A DNA stretch of 64,000 nucleotides from Herbaspirillum sp. meg3. GTDB lineage: Bacteria > Pseudomonadota > Gammaproteobacteria > Burkholderiales > Burkholderiaceae_D. Positions 43,842-52,529 of this stretch are shown piece after piece; positions within the stretch are counted from its first letter, which is position 1, and the number at the start of each line of letters is the position of its first letter. A model generated the notes under the pieces. It had not been told where the DNA came from and ran no database searches. It saw only the letters and a program-made list of their open reading frames with translations. The position numbers and the translations under genes are program-made. The stretch is taken from contig NZ_CP022736.1 of the NCBI RefSeq assembly GCF_002257565.1, positions 3,286,001-3,350,000 of the forward strand, given 5' to 3'.

Positions 43842-45251
43842 TTACTGCTTCATTTCGACCAGCACTGCCTTGGCGGCATCAGCCGGCTGATTGCCTTCCA
43901 TCACGATGACGCGGCTGGAGCCGGTCGTTGCAACCGGCGATGCGCCGGGCGCTGCAGGTTCCCGCAACGGCCCGATGGCGGTACCGTTGGCGACACCCTT
44001 GGCATCGGTAAGAAAGCGCGCCACCGGCGCCGGCTGGCCGTCCAGATAAACGCTGTACGTGGTCTGTGGCTTGAGCTTGAACAACGACACTTCCAACGCA
44101 TCGATCACACCCAGATTACGCGACACGACAAAACCGCGCGCCGGTTCCGCGGACTGGACTACCGGCTGCAGACGAATGTTCAGCGGATCGCTGTTGACAC
44201 GCGGCACCAGATTGCCCGTACCGCCATCCGCTCCTGCCACATGCGACAGATACACCAGTGCTTGCGGCGCTTGTCCGCCGCCGACATGCGCGATCACCTT
44301 GTTGCTGGCCGGGTCGATGACTTCGACACCGTCGCCGTTTTCCAACCCCACATAGATGCGGCTGCTGTCATCGGAAGTCCAGATCCCGTGCGGCAATGCG
44401 CCGGTCGGAATGGTCGCCGCCAGCTTGGCCACCTTGTCGGTGGTGAACACCTTGACCACGTTCTCGCCACCGATCGTTACATACGCCAGCACCTTGCCGT
44501 CCACCTTGGCAAAGGCAAGATGGTTGGTGATGAAGCCCGTATCGATGACGCCGGTCACTTCCATCGTCCTGGTGTCGATACGTGTGACCTTGCCGACATC
44601 CTTGTGTGTCATCCACATTTCCTTGTAGTCCGGCGTGAATTGCAGGAAAGGTGAAAACGGACTGACCACGTCGATCTTCTTGATCACTTGATGCGATTTG
44701 ACGTCGATCACATCAACTTGCGGCGTGAAGCTCGATACCGCGAACGCCAGTTTTCCATCCGGCATGAACTGCACCATGCCCGGACCGACCCCGGTCTGGA
44801 TGCGGCGCGTCTCCTTGAAGCTGACCGGATCGATCACCGAGATGTAATCTTCGCCGCGCACCACTACCCACACTTCCTTGCCATCGGCGCTGAAGAAACC
44901 TTCATGCGGCGAACGGCCGACATAAGTGGTGCCTTTGACCTGATTGGTGGCCGTATCAATGAAGGTCACCGAGTTGGACCCGTTGGACACAACCAGCAAG
45001 GTCTTGTGATCCGGCGAGAAGCCCATCCCGTGCACGTTGATCTGCCCCTTGTACAGCGGCGACAACACATCGGGACGCGGATTCCCCAGACGGATTTGAC
45101 CGACCAGCGTGTTGGTTGCCGGGTTGATGACGGTGACGGTGTTGCTGTTCTGGTCGGCGGTGTACACGCGATCCTGCGCCGATGGCAGCGCCCACGCCGC
45201 CTGAGCAAACAATACGGACACCGCGCTGGCGATGAGAGAGATTTTTTTCAT
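43842..45251 (-). CDS. Secreted YncE-like beta-propeller protein
   Basis: 469 residues, signal peptide about 1-21 (cleavage after AWA). Repeated YVTN-type blades follow (VYTADQNSNTVTVINPATN, LLVVSNGSNSVTFIDTATN, EVWVVVRGEDYISVIDP, RIYVGLENGDGVEVIDPASN), about seven in number; the C-terminal 110 residues form a separate beta domain. It is probably a periplasmic binding or scaffold protein; no enzyme motif seen. It lies 66 bp after the DUF305 gene and is likely cotranscribed with it. Confidence 0.85.
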   Translation of the reverse strand: MKKISLIASAVSVLFAQAAWALPSAQDRVYTADQNSNTVTVINPATNTLVGQIRLGNPRPDVLSPLYKGQINVHGMGFSPDHKTLLVVSNGSNSVTFIDTATNQVKGTTYVGRSPHEGFFSADGKEVWVVVRGEDYISVIDPVSFKETRRIQTGVGPGMVQFMPDGKLAFAVSSFTPQVDVIDVKSHQVIKKIDVVSPFSPFLQFTPDYKEMWMTHKDVGKVTRIDTRTMEVTGVIDTGFITNHLAFAKVDGKVLAYVTIGGENVVKVFTTDKVAKLAATIPTGALPHGIWTSDDSSRIYVGLENGDGVEVIDPASNKVIAHVGGGQAPQALVYLSHVAGADGGTGNLVPRVNSDPLNIRLQPVVQSAEPARGFVVSRNLGVIDALEVSLFKLKPQTTYSVYLDGQPAPVARFLTDAKGVANGTAIGPLREPAAPGASPVATTGSSRVIVMEGNQPADAAKAVLVEMKQ

Positions 45252-45316
45252 GTCGATGTTGTCCCTGATGTTGGTATAAAAAAGAATGCAAAAAAGCGAA
45301 GCGACTGCGTGAAAAT

Positions 45317-45844
45317 CTACTTGCCTGTCTTGCCGGTGTCGTCAGCGTGATGCTGAAGCCACGCCTGCATGACGCGAATTTCGTTTTGTTGTTCGGTGAT
45401 GATGCCGAGCGCGAGATTGCGAATTTCCGGATCGTCGGAATACAGCAGCACCGCTTTGGCCATATCCACTGCGCCCTGGTGATGCGGCATCATCATGGTG
45501 ATGAAATCGTGCTCGGCGTTGCCGTTCATCGGTGCATGTGTCATGCCGTGATCCATGACGGCCATGGCATCGTCCATCAAACCGGCAAATGGTTTTGCGG
45601 TGCTGGCGATGAAGACTGGTGGCATATCTTTAACAGTGGTGGCAGCGGCATCAGCCGGTTCTGCACCATGATGATGGTGCATTCCTTGCATCCCCTGCAT
45701 ATCCTGCATATCCTGAGCAATGGCGTTGCCGCTTGTACATAAGAAAACCGCCGCCATGACTACCGAACCGGCGACCATGGCCGCTGCTGCGATGTGGCGG
45801 TGTGGACGTACCAGACGGTTCATTGTCGTCAGTGTTGTTTGCAT
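45317..45844 (-). CDS. DUF305 periplasmic protein, probable copper-binding (CopM-like)
   Basis: 175 residues from the ATG at 45844, with AGGAGG ribosome site. Signal/anchor helix (about 17-40), a Met/His-rich stretch (MQDMQGMQGMHHHHG), then the DUF305 helical domain with FITMMMPHHQGAVDMAKA, HxxM patterns and QQNEIRVMQAWLQHH. CopM, a relative, binds Cu(I) in the periplasm. The promoter region has the TGACAAATTTGTCA box, so it may belong to the adjacent two-component regulon. First gene of the pair with the beta-propeller. Confidence 0.88.
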   Translation of the reverse strand: MQTTLTTMNRLVRPHRHIAAAAMVAGSVVMAAVFLCTSGNAIAQDMQDMQGMQGMHHHHGAEPADAAATTVKDMPPVFIASTAKPFAGLMDDAMAVMDHGMTHAPMNGNAEHDFITMMMPHHQGAVDMAKAVLLYSDDPEIRNLALGIITEQQNEIRVMQAWLQHHADDTGKTGK

Positions 45845-45961
45845 TAAAACCTCCTCTTTTTCTGTTGATCGCATCAAGACAGCTCCACAGGTGAATTAAC
45901 CTGTAAGCAGTTCATACGATCAGTCTAGAAGCCGAGCGGGGTTAAACGGATGACAAAGCGG

Positions 45962-45975
45962 TGACAAATTTGTCA
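45962..45975. promoter_or_regulatory. CusR/HprR-type box upstream of the DUF305 gene
   Basis: TGACAAATTTGTCA, a perfect palindrome fitting the core TGACAA-N2-TTGTCA of the E. coli CusR/HprR box. A further half site (TGACAAA) lies 4 bp to its left. An identical box is at 48591-48604. Confidence 0.7.
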
Positions 45976-45977
45976 TG

Positions 45978-46000
45978 CTTCCGTCCGGGCGGACGGAAGC
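45978..46000. terminator. GC-rich hairpin after msrA
   Basis: GCTTCCGTCCG and CGGACGGAAGC form a perfect long stem 12 bp past the msrA stop, right beside the TGACAA box. No T-run follows, so efficiency is uncertain. Confidence 0.5.
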
Positions 46001-46012
46001 AATCAGGACAAA

Positions 46013-46723
46013 TTAATTGCGGAAGACTGTGACCGGCGCGGCGCGATAGTCGGAGGGATACATCTGTTTGAAATTTTCGATCTTGGGCAAATCGTAACGT
46101 GCGATATAGCCCTGTTGCGGATGCAGTGTGGCGAAGTCCTGATGGTAGTCTTCAGCAGGATAAAACGCCGCCGGCTGCAGCGGTGTCAATTGCGTAACGA
46201 TGCGCGCCGGATAGACTTTCGCCGCATCAAGCTGGGCGATATAGTCGGCTGCAATACGCTTCTGATCGTCGCTCTGATAGAAGATTGCGGAACGATATTG
46301 CGTGCCCGTATCGGGCCCCTGGCGATTGAGCTGCGTCGGATCATGCACGACGGAGAAGTAGATCTGCAAGATCTTGCCGTAGGAGATCTTGCGCGGATCA
46401 AAGGTCACCCTGACCGACTCGGCATGTCCGGTCGAACCGGAGCCGACCATGTCGTAGCGCGCGTTTTCCTTGCTCCCGCCGGCGTAGCCAGACACGGCGC
46501 TGGTCACGCCAAGCGTGTGTTGAAACACCGCCTGCACACCCCAGAAGCAACCACCCGCGAGGACCACAGTTTCGCTTGTCGCGGTGGAAGCTGCCGGTGC
46601 ACTTTTCGGCGCCGGAATCTTGAACGCGGATTCCGCTGCCTGCGACGACGAAATCTGCACCGTCATTGCGGCGACAGCCATCAGAACGGGCAAACCGATT
46701 TTTTTAAAATGTACTTTCATCAT
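46013..46723 (-). CDS. msrA: Exported peptide methionine-(S)-sulfoxide reductase MsrA
   Basis: 236 residues. Unlike cytosolic MsrA it begins with a signal peptide (GLPVLMAVAAMTVQISSSQA, cut near residue 30) and a Pro/Ala linker. Catalytic Cys59 lies in GGCFWG; the conserved GYAGG, GHAESV and YHQDF motifs are present. It should repair S-sulfoxides of methionine in periplasmic proteins, alongside MsrPQ. The double ATG start overlaps the msrQ stop, so the three genes form an operon msrP-msrQ-msrA. Confidence 0.9.
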   Translation of the reverse strand: MMKVHFKKIGLPVLMAVAAMTVQISSSQAAESAFKIPAPKSAPAASTATSETVVLAGGCFWGVQAVFQHTLGVTSAVSGYAGGSKENARYDMVGSGSTGHAESVRVTFDPRKISYGKILQIYFSVVHDPTQLNRQGPDTGTQYRSAIFYQSDDQKRIAADYIAQLDAAKVYPARIVTQLTPLQPAAFYPAEDYHQDFATLHPQQGYIARYDLPKIENFKQMYPSDYRAAPVTVFRN

Positions 46724-47415
46724 TTACTCTCTTTCACTAAACCTGCACCAGCGCCTGCACCAACGTCACGCCGGGAAAACAATTGCACCAGTTGCTGACG
46801 ATTCTTTTGCGACAAGATACGCATCAGCAGCAAAGCCGCCACGATAGTCGTGAACAGGATCGGTTGCGCCAACAAGTTCTTGCCTGCCTTGACCCACCAG
46901 AAATGCAGCACACCCAGCGGCACGATGACATAGGTCAGGCGATGCAGCCATTGCCAACGCTTGCCGCCCAGACGGCGCACCATGGCATTGGTGCTGGTGA
47001 TCGCCAGCGGAATCAGCAACGCAAAAGCCAGCACGCCGACAGTGATGAAAGGACGCTTGACGATGTCCTTCCACATTTCCTGAAAGTCGAAGAAATGATC
47101 GAGCCAGAAGAAAATCGTGAAATGCAGGAACACATAGAAGAACGCATACAAGCCCAGCATACGGCGCAAACGCACCAGCCAGTTCCATCCCGTCAGGCGG
47201 CGCAGCGGTGTAACCGCCAGCGTGATCATCAGAAAGTACAAGGCCCAGTCGCCGGTGTTGCGTGTGATGAACTCGATCGGATTGGCGCCGAGCTTGTCCA
47301 GGAAAACGAACAACACCAGACGCGCCAGCGGCAACAAAGCCAGCACGAACAAGACGTTGCGCAGGTACAAGACCTGCCGCGTCGAGAGGGTTTTTAATGC
47401 GTTCAGTGCGTTCAT
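46720..47415 (-). CDS. msrQ: Heme-binding membrane subunit MsrQ
   Basis: 231 residues from the ATG at 47415 (GGTAGGAAG ribosome site). About six membrane helices of the ferric-reductase-like family with His residues for heme (FYVFLHFTIFFWLDH, WQWLHRLTYVIVPLGVLHF). It carries electrons from the quinone pool or flavin across the membrane to MsrP. Starts 14 bp after msrP. Confidence 0.93.
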   Translation of the reverse strand: MNALNALKTLSTRQVLYLRNVLFVLALLPLARLVLFVFLDKLGANPIEFITRNTGDWALYFLMITLAVTPLRRLTGWNWLVRLRRMLGLYAFFYVFLHFTIFFWLDHFFDFQEMWKDIVKRPFITVGVLAFALLIPLAITSTNAMVRRLGGKRWQWLHRLTYVIVPLGVLHFWWVKAGKNLLAQPILFTTIVAALLLMRILSQKNRQQLVQLFSRRDVGAGAGAGLVKESK

Positions 47416-47428
47416 CTTCCTACCCTGC

Positions 47429-48409
47429 TTAAAAATACTTCTTGAGATCCATGCCGGCGTACAAACCTGCAACGTCGTTGTAGCCGTTGAACATCAGTGT
47501 CTTGCGCTTGCGGGCGAAGAAACCGTCTTCACCGATACGACGCTCGGTCGCCTGCGACCAGCGCGGATGATCGACTTCAGGATTGACGTTGGAATAGAAA
47601 CCATATTCCCGCGCGGCGTACATGTTCCAGGCGGTCTTTGGTTGTTCCTTGAGGAAGCGGATCTTGACGATGGATTTAGCCGATTTGAAACCGTATTTCC
47701 ATGGCACCACCACACGTACCGGCGCACCGTTCTGGTTCGGCAGCACTTCGCCGTACATACCCAATGTCAGCAAGGTCAGCGGATGATTCGCTTCATCCAT
47801 GCGCAAGCCTTCGGTGTACGGCCATTGCAGAATCGGATCGGACAAGCCGGGCATCTGCTTCTTGTCGGCCAGCGTGACGAATTCAATGTACTTGGCGCTG
47901 CCCGTCGGATCGGCCTTCTTGATCAGCGCCGACAGCGAATAGCCGATCCATGGAATCACCATCGACCAGCCTTCCACACACCGCAGGCGATAGATACGTT
48001 CTTCCAGCGGCGCCAGTTTGGTCAAGGCATCCAGATCCAGCGTGAACGGCTTTTTCACTTCGCCTTCGATGCTGACGGTCCAGGGATTGGTCTTGAGCGT
48101 CCCTGCGGTCTTGGCAGGGTCGGACTTGTCGGTGCCGAATTCGTAGTAGTTGTTGTAGGTAGTCGCATCCTGATAGGCGGTCGGCTTGTCCATCACGGCA
48201 TATGAACTGTTGAGCTTGGCCGCCAGTTTGCGGGCGTTGGCCGACTGGGCAAACGCGTTGCCCGATCCAATCAGGCCCATGCCGCCGCCGGCGATAGCAC
48301 CTGCCGCCATCTTGGCGATGAAGGCGCGACGCGAAGCAAAAACTTCCTGCGGTGTGATTTCCGAGGCAAGAGGAATATCGATCTGGTCGGGACGGATTTT
48401 GATCAGCAT
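47429..48409 (-). CDS. msrP: Protein-methionine-sulfoxide reductase catalytic subunit MsrP
   Basis: 326 residues from the ATG at 48409 (AGGAAAA ribosome site). A twin-arginine signal (SRRAFIAKMAAGAIAGG) is followed by the oxidoreductase molybdopterin fold with its ligand Cys in YRLRCVEGWSMV. It reduces both R- and S-sulfoxides of methionine in periplasmic proteins after hypochlorous acid or similar oxidant stress. Divergent from the two-component genes; the shared intergenic region has a CusR/HprR-type box. Confidence 0.95.
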   Translation of the reverse strand: MLIKIRPDQIDIPLASEITPQEVFASRRAFIAKMAAGAIAGGGMGLIGSGNAFAQSANARKLAAKLNSSYAVMDKPTAYQDATTYNNYYEFGTDKSDPAKTAGTLKTNPWTVSIEGEVKKPFTLDLDALTKLAPLEERIYRLRCVEGWSMVIPWIGYSLSALIKKADPTGSAKYIEFVTLADKKQMPGLSDPILQWPYTEGLRMDEANHPLTLLTLGMYGEVLPNQNGAPVRVVVPWKYGFKSAKSIVKIRFLKEQPKTAWNMYAAREYGFYSNVNPEVDHPRWSQATERRIGEDGFFARKRKTLMFNGYNDVAGLYAGMDLKKYF

Positions 48410-48709
48410 GGCGTTTTCCTGAAATAATGAATGGGTTCGGTCTGTTGCCTTGAGGCACCTTGGATGTATAAACACTGCGACAAACAACATAGAACGCGCA
48501 GATCGCAGGTAAATCATATCGCGGAAGGCAAAGACTTTTCTCGCACGATCATCCTAGGGTATCGGCAGTGTCATCAACATGGCATTTTGATGACAAATTT
48601 GTCATCGTTGAGGCCATAGCGACTTGTTAGAATGCCCCCATGTAAGGTGCATCCGCAACAATTTGCAACATCGCGACAGCACCACTGCAACACTCACCTG
48701 GAATCCTGT
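48410..48709. other. Divergent msrP / response regulator intergenic region
   Basis: 300 bp with promoters in both directions. The palindrome TGACAAATTTGTCA is at 48591-48604. The segment around 48560-48590 reads TCATCAACATGGCATTTTGATGA, itself an interrupted dyad (TCATCA...TGATGA). No gene in it. Confidence 0.6.
48591..48604. promoter_or_regulatory. CusR/HprR-type box between msrP and the response regulator gene
   Basis: TGACAAATTTGTCA, identical to the box at 45962. It lies 106 bp before the regulator start and about 180 bp before msrP, fitting autoregulation and activation of msrPQA. Confidence 0.72.
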
Positions 48710-49381
48710 ATGGCCATTCTTGTCATCGAAGACGACCCAAAAACCGGCGACTACCTCAAGAAAGGTCTGCGCGAATCCGGCTATACGGTCGATCTGGCCC
48801 GCAACGGCACCGATGGTCTGCATATGGCGATGGAACAGGAATACGACCTGGTCGTGCTGGACGTCATGCTGCCCGGCACCGATGGCTGGCAAGTCATGAG
48901 CGCCCTGCGTGCCAAACGCGACCTGCCGGTCATCTTTCTCACGGCACGCGATCAGGTGGATGACCGCATCCGCGGGTTGGAACTGGGTGCTGACGACTAT
49001 CTCGTCAAACCCTTCTCTTTCACTGAACTGGTGTTGCGCATCCGCACCCTCTTGCGGCGCGGCGTCACACGCGATGCTGAGGTATATCAAGTGGCCGATC
49101 TGCAGCTGGATCACGTACGCCACAAGGTGACGCGGCAAGGCGTCAATATCGTGCTGACCAACAAGGAATTCCTGCTGCTGCATCTGCTGATCAAGCGCCG
49201 TGGTGAAGCCTTGTCACGCTCAGTGATCGCTTCGCAAGTCTGGGACATGAATTTCGACAGCGACACCAACGTGGTCGACGTTGCCGTCAAACGGCTCCGT
49301 GCGAAGATCGACGCCCCTTTCGAAAAGAAACTGATCCATACCGTGCGCAGCATCGGCTACATGTTCTCGGAAACACCATGA
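48710..49381 (+). CDS. OmpR-family response regulator, CusR/HprR-like
   Basis: 223 residues from the ATG at 48710 (MAILVIEDDP). Receiver with phospho-acceptor Asp51 (VVLDVMLPG) and conserved Lys (DDYLVKPFSF), then an OmpR winged helix (LDHVRHKVTRQG, VIASQVWDMNFD, VDVAVKRLRAKID). Sequence type is that of heavy-metal/HprR regulators. It most likely binds the two TGACAAATTTGTCA palindromes and activates msrPQA and the DUF305 gene. Start of kinase gene is 10 bp downstream. Confidence 0.92.
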   Translation: MAILVIEDDPKTGDYLKKGLRESGYTVDLARNGTDGLHMAMEQEYDLVVLDVMLPGTDGWQVMSALRAKRDLPVIFLTARDQVDDRIRGLELGADDYLVKPFSFTELVLRIRTLLRRGVTRDAEVYQVADLQLDHVRHKVTRQGVNIVLTNKEFLLLHLLIKRRGEALSRSVIASQVWDMNFDSDTNVVDVAVKRLRAKIDAPFEKKLIHTVRSIGYMFSETP

Positions 49382-49391
49382 AAGCATCAGC

Positions 49392-50804
49392 ATGAAACCA
49401 TGGCGTTCCTGGACGCTTGCCTTCCGCGTCAGTGCCCTCTTCGCGCTGATCGCCTGCCTGGTCGTCACCGGCCTGGGCATGTATCTCTACAGCTCGGCAC
49501 GGCAATCGCTGGAAATCCGCGCCGACTACACGCTGATTGGCCGCGTCGAGCATTTCCGCAACCTCTTGCATGACCTTTACAACGTCGAACAGATGGAACA
49601 GCGTCCGGCGCTGTTTGAAAGCATGCTCGGCAACGAGCAGGATGTGCGTATTTTCCGCCGTCAGGGTGAAGCGCCTTTCATCAACATCAACCCCGACAAC
49701 CTGACGCCGCCTCCCATGGCGCCTGTTGCAATCGGCATGCCGCTGGCAATCACGTCACTGCATGACGGCATGCGTGCCGATGGCGTACGCGTGCGCTGGG
49801 TGGCCGCGCTGGCCGACGTCGGCAACCACAACGATACGGTGGAAATTGTCGCCGCCTACGTCATGACGCAAGAGTCGCGCATGATGACGGTCTATCTGTG
49901 GCGCGTGATCGCAGCGGTGGCGTTGACGGTATTACTGACCGCCGTGCTGGGCTTTGCTGTATTGCGTCGCGATCTGATGCCGCTCACACGCATGAGCAGG
50001 CGCGCGGCTGAAATCACGCCGACCAATCTGAGCACCCGGCTGCGCGAGGAAGACGCTCCGGCTGAATTGCGTCAGCTTGCCAGTGCCTTGAACGCCATGC
50101 TTGACCGCCTGGAAAACGGTTACGAACATCTGTCGCAATTCTCCGCCGATCTGGCACATGAGATCCGCACGCCGGTCAACATCCTCATGGGCCAGACACA
50201 AGTCACGCTGGGCAAGCGCCGCACCACTGAAGAGTATGAACAGCTACTGGAATCCAATCTTGAAGAACTGACGCGCCTGTCGCGCATCATTGAAAACATC
50301 CTGTTCCTGGCGCAGGCCGATCACGCCGATCTCACCGTCGACCGCACGCCGATTGCACTAGCAGACGAACTGCATAAGATCGCCGATTATTTTGAAGGCG
50401 TCGCGGCCGAGCGCGACATGCATTTTGAAGTCAGCGCCAATCAGAGTGTCGCCTGCCGCGCCAATCTCATCATGTGGCGCCGCGCGGTCAGCAACCTGGT
50501 GGTCAATGCCGTGCGCTATGGTGAAGAAGGCACTGCGGTTCGCATCAAGGTGCAAAACAGTGCTGACGGCGTCACCATCGCCGTCGAAAATCGCGGCGCA
50601 GCCATGACGCAGCAGCAGATGGAACGCATGTTCGACCGTTTCTATCGCGGCGACAAATCACGCAGCGAATACACCGAGTCCAACGGGCTTGGTCTGGCTA
50701 TCGTCAAGGCCATCATGACGCTGCATCGCGGGACGGCGGCGGTGGCATGCACCGGCGATGGATGGATCAGCTTCAGTCTGTTTTTCCCGGACCGCCAGGA
50801 CTGA
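49392..50804 (+). CDS. Heavy-metal/oxidative-stress sensor kinase, CusS/HprS-like
   Basis: 470 residues. Membrane helices at about 13-34 and 167-190 flank a periplasmic domain (about 35-165). HAMP follows, then the H-box with His256 (FSADLAHEIRTPVNILMGQ), N-box NLVVNAVRYGEEG and G-box segments (GDKSRSEYTESNGLGLAIV). The periplasmic region has several Met residues that could sense copper or oxidants. Phosphorylates the upstream regulator. Confidence 0.92.
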   Translation: MKPWRSWTLAFRVSALFALIACLVVTGLGMYLYSSARQSLEIRADYTLIGRVEHFRNLLHDLYNVEQMEQRPALFESMLGNEQDVRIFRRQGEAPFININPDNLTPPPMAPVAIGMPLAITSLHDGMRADGVRVRWVAALADVGNHNDTVEIVAAYVMTQESRMMTVYLWRVIAAVALTVLLTAVLGFAVLRRDLMPLTRMSRRAAEITPTNLSTRLREEDAPAELRQLASALNAMLDRLENGYEHLSQFSADLAHEIRTPVNILMGQTQVTLGKRRTTEEYEQLLESNLEELTRLSRIIENILFLAQADHADLTVDRTPIALADELHKIADYFEGVAAERDMHFEVSANQSVACRANLIMWRRAVSNLVVNAVRYGEEGTAVRIKVQNSADGVTIAVENRGAAMTQQQMERMFDRFYRGDKSRSEYTESNGLGLAIVKAIMTLHRGTAAVACTGDGWISFSLFFPDRQD

Positions 50805-52481
50805 TTATTTTTTCTGCGCGGATGCTGTCGTCAAAGCCTGGCATACGCGGTTGATAACCTCGCCCCAATCATCGGCGTTCGCTTGCCTGAACAAGCGCGC
50901 CGACGGATACCAGGGACTGTCGTCACGCTCCAGAAACCAGCGCCAATCCGCTGCCTTCGATAGCAACACCCACACCGGCACGCCGAGCGCTCCGGCCAGA
51001 TGGATGGCGGCGGTATCGACGCCGATAACGAAATCCAGATTCGCAATCAACGCTGCAGTGTCGTCGAATGCGCGCAACTGCGGCGCAGGCCAGAGAATGG
51101 TTGGATTAGCTTGCAGAAAAGCTTCATCACTCTGGCGGATTTCTGGTTGCAGCAGGATGAATTCGATGTCATCACGCACAGCAAGCAAGGGAGCAAAAGC
51201 TTCCAGCGGAATCGAGCGGCGGCGGTCGTTGTGATTGCCGGCATTGCCGGAGCAAACGATGCCGATACGCATGACATGCAGGTGTTTTTTTGGCATCAGC
51301 GAAACCTGCCATTGCGCCTGCTTCGACGTATCCGCTTGCAGATACGAAGAGCGGGACGGAATCGTTTCCAGCGTGGTGCCGAACACACCGGGCAAACTCA
51401 TCAGCGGCAATTGCAAATCGACGCGCGGAACGGCGTCCCCGATTGTGATGACTTGAATGCGGCCGCTGGAGGCCAGCGTCTCCATCAATGCCGTCAACGT
51501 TGCCGGGGCTTCCAGTACGACCAATGCACCAAGTTCTACGACTTGCTGTGCGTAGCGGCAAAAGTGAATGGTGTCGCCCAGGCCCTGCTCCGCCCACAAC
51601 AAAATCGTCTTGCCCTCGACCTCCTGTGATCCGTTCCAGCGAGGGATATCCTGATGCCGTGCCGGATCGGCAAGCTCACCCTGCCAGCGTGACTCGTACA
51701 ACGGCCACGCACTGTCAAGTCTGCCCAAGGTCAGACTGGTCAGCGCCAGATTGACCTTGGAATCCGCATCGCCGGGTTGCAGTGCGAGTGCTTTTTCGCT
51801 GCAGGCGATGGACTCTTCATAGCGGCACAGACGGCTCAACACGGCCGCCCGGCATGCCCATGCATCGGCGGCATTCGGCGCGGCCGACAGCAGTTGATCG
51901 ATACACAGCAATGCATCCTCGTTGCGATGCAGACGATAGAGCGTCAGTGCCAGATCGAGGCGATATTGCAGGTTGTCAGGTGCGAGAGAAATTGCCTGCT
52001 GGATGCTGTGCAAGGCGTCGGCATGGCGTTGCAGCCGCCCGAGCGCTACCGCATGGCGATACCAGATCTCCACGTTTTGCGGCGCCAGACGCAAGGCATG
52101 TTCCAGCGTCTGCAAGGCTTCGTCGTTGCGTTGAGCATCCTGCAGCAGCAAGGCGGCGGCGACATAGATGTCGGCATGCTGCACGCCGGAGGCGATCAGT
52201 TGCAGATATAGGCTTAACGCTTCAGTACGTCGACCGGCGTCATAGAAAACACGGCCGAGTTTGTAGCTGACCGCCAGATCGCCGGGCTTGAGTGCCAGCG
52301 CGCGGACATACCAGTCGATCGCCTGCTCGTGCAGACCAAGGCCTGCTGCCACCGCACCGGACAAATGCAGCAGATTGAAATCGGCAGCGCCCAACGTGAG
52401 CGGTTGCAGAATGGCATGCGCGGCTTCCAGCTTGCCGTGCTGGAAATACAGATAGGCTTGGGCAATGGCGTCGTTATTCAT
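50805..52481 (-). CDS. TPR-repeat protein with C-terminal glycosyltransferase-like domain
   Basis: 558 residues. About eight TPR units fill the first 270 residues (for example GLHEQAIDWYVRALALKPGD, QRNDEALQTLEHALRLAPQN). The rest matches glycosyltransferase-family-9-like domains found behind TPRs (LLWAEQGLGDTIHFCRY, MRIGIVCSGNAGNHNDRRRS, DFVIGVDTAAIHLAGALG). Its acceptor is unknown; flagellar or surface glycosylation is possible. It ends immediately after the convergent kinase gene. Confidence 0.82.
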   Translation of the reverse strand: MNNDAIAQAYLYFQHGKLEAAHAILQPLTLGAADFNLLHLSGAVAAGLGLHEQAIDWYVRALALKPGDLAVSYKLGRVFYDAGRRTEALSLYLQLIASGVQHADIYVAAALLLQDAQRNDEALQTLEHALRLAPQNVEIWYRHAVALGRLQRHADALHSIQQAISLAPDNLQYRLDLALTLYRLHRNEDALLCIDQLLSAAPNAADAWACRAAVLSRLCRYEESIACSEKALALQPGDADSKVNLALTSLTLGRLDSAWPLYESRWQGELADPARHQDIPRWNGSQEVEGKTILLWAEQGLGDTIHFCRYAQQVVELGALVVLEAPATLTALMETLASSGRIQVITIGDAVPRVDLQLPLMSLPGVFGTTLETIPSRSSYLQADTSKQAQWQVSLMPKKHLHVMRIGIVCSGNAGNHNDRRRSIPLEAFAPLLAVRDDIEFILLQPEIRQSDEAFLQANPTILWPAPQLRAFDDTAALIANLDFVIGVDTAAIHLAGALGVPVWVLLSKAADWRWFLERDDSPWYPSARLFRQANADDWGEVINRVCQALTTASAQKK

Positions 52482-52529
52482 GCGCCGGATGTTAACATGC
52501 GCGCGCGTTTCGGTGCGGCCACGTCGCCG

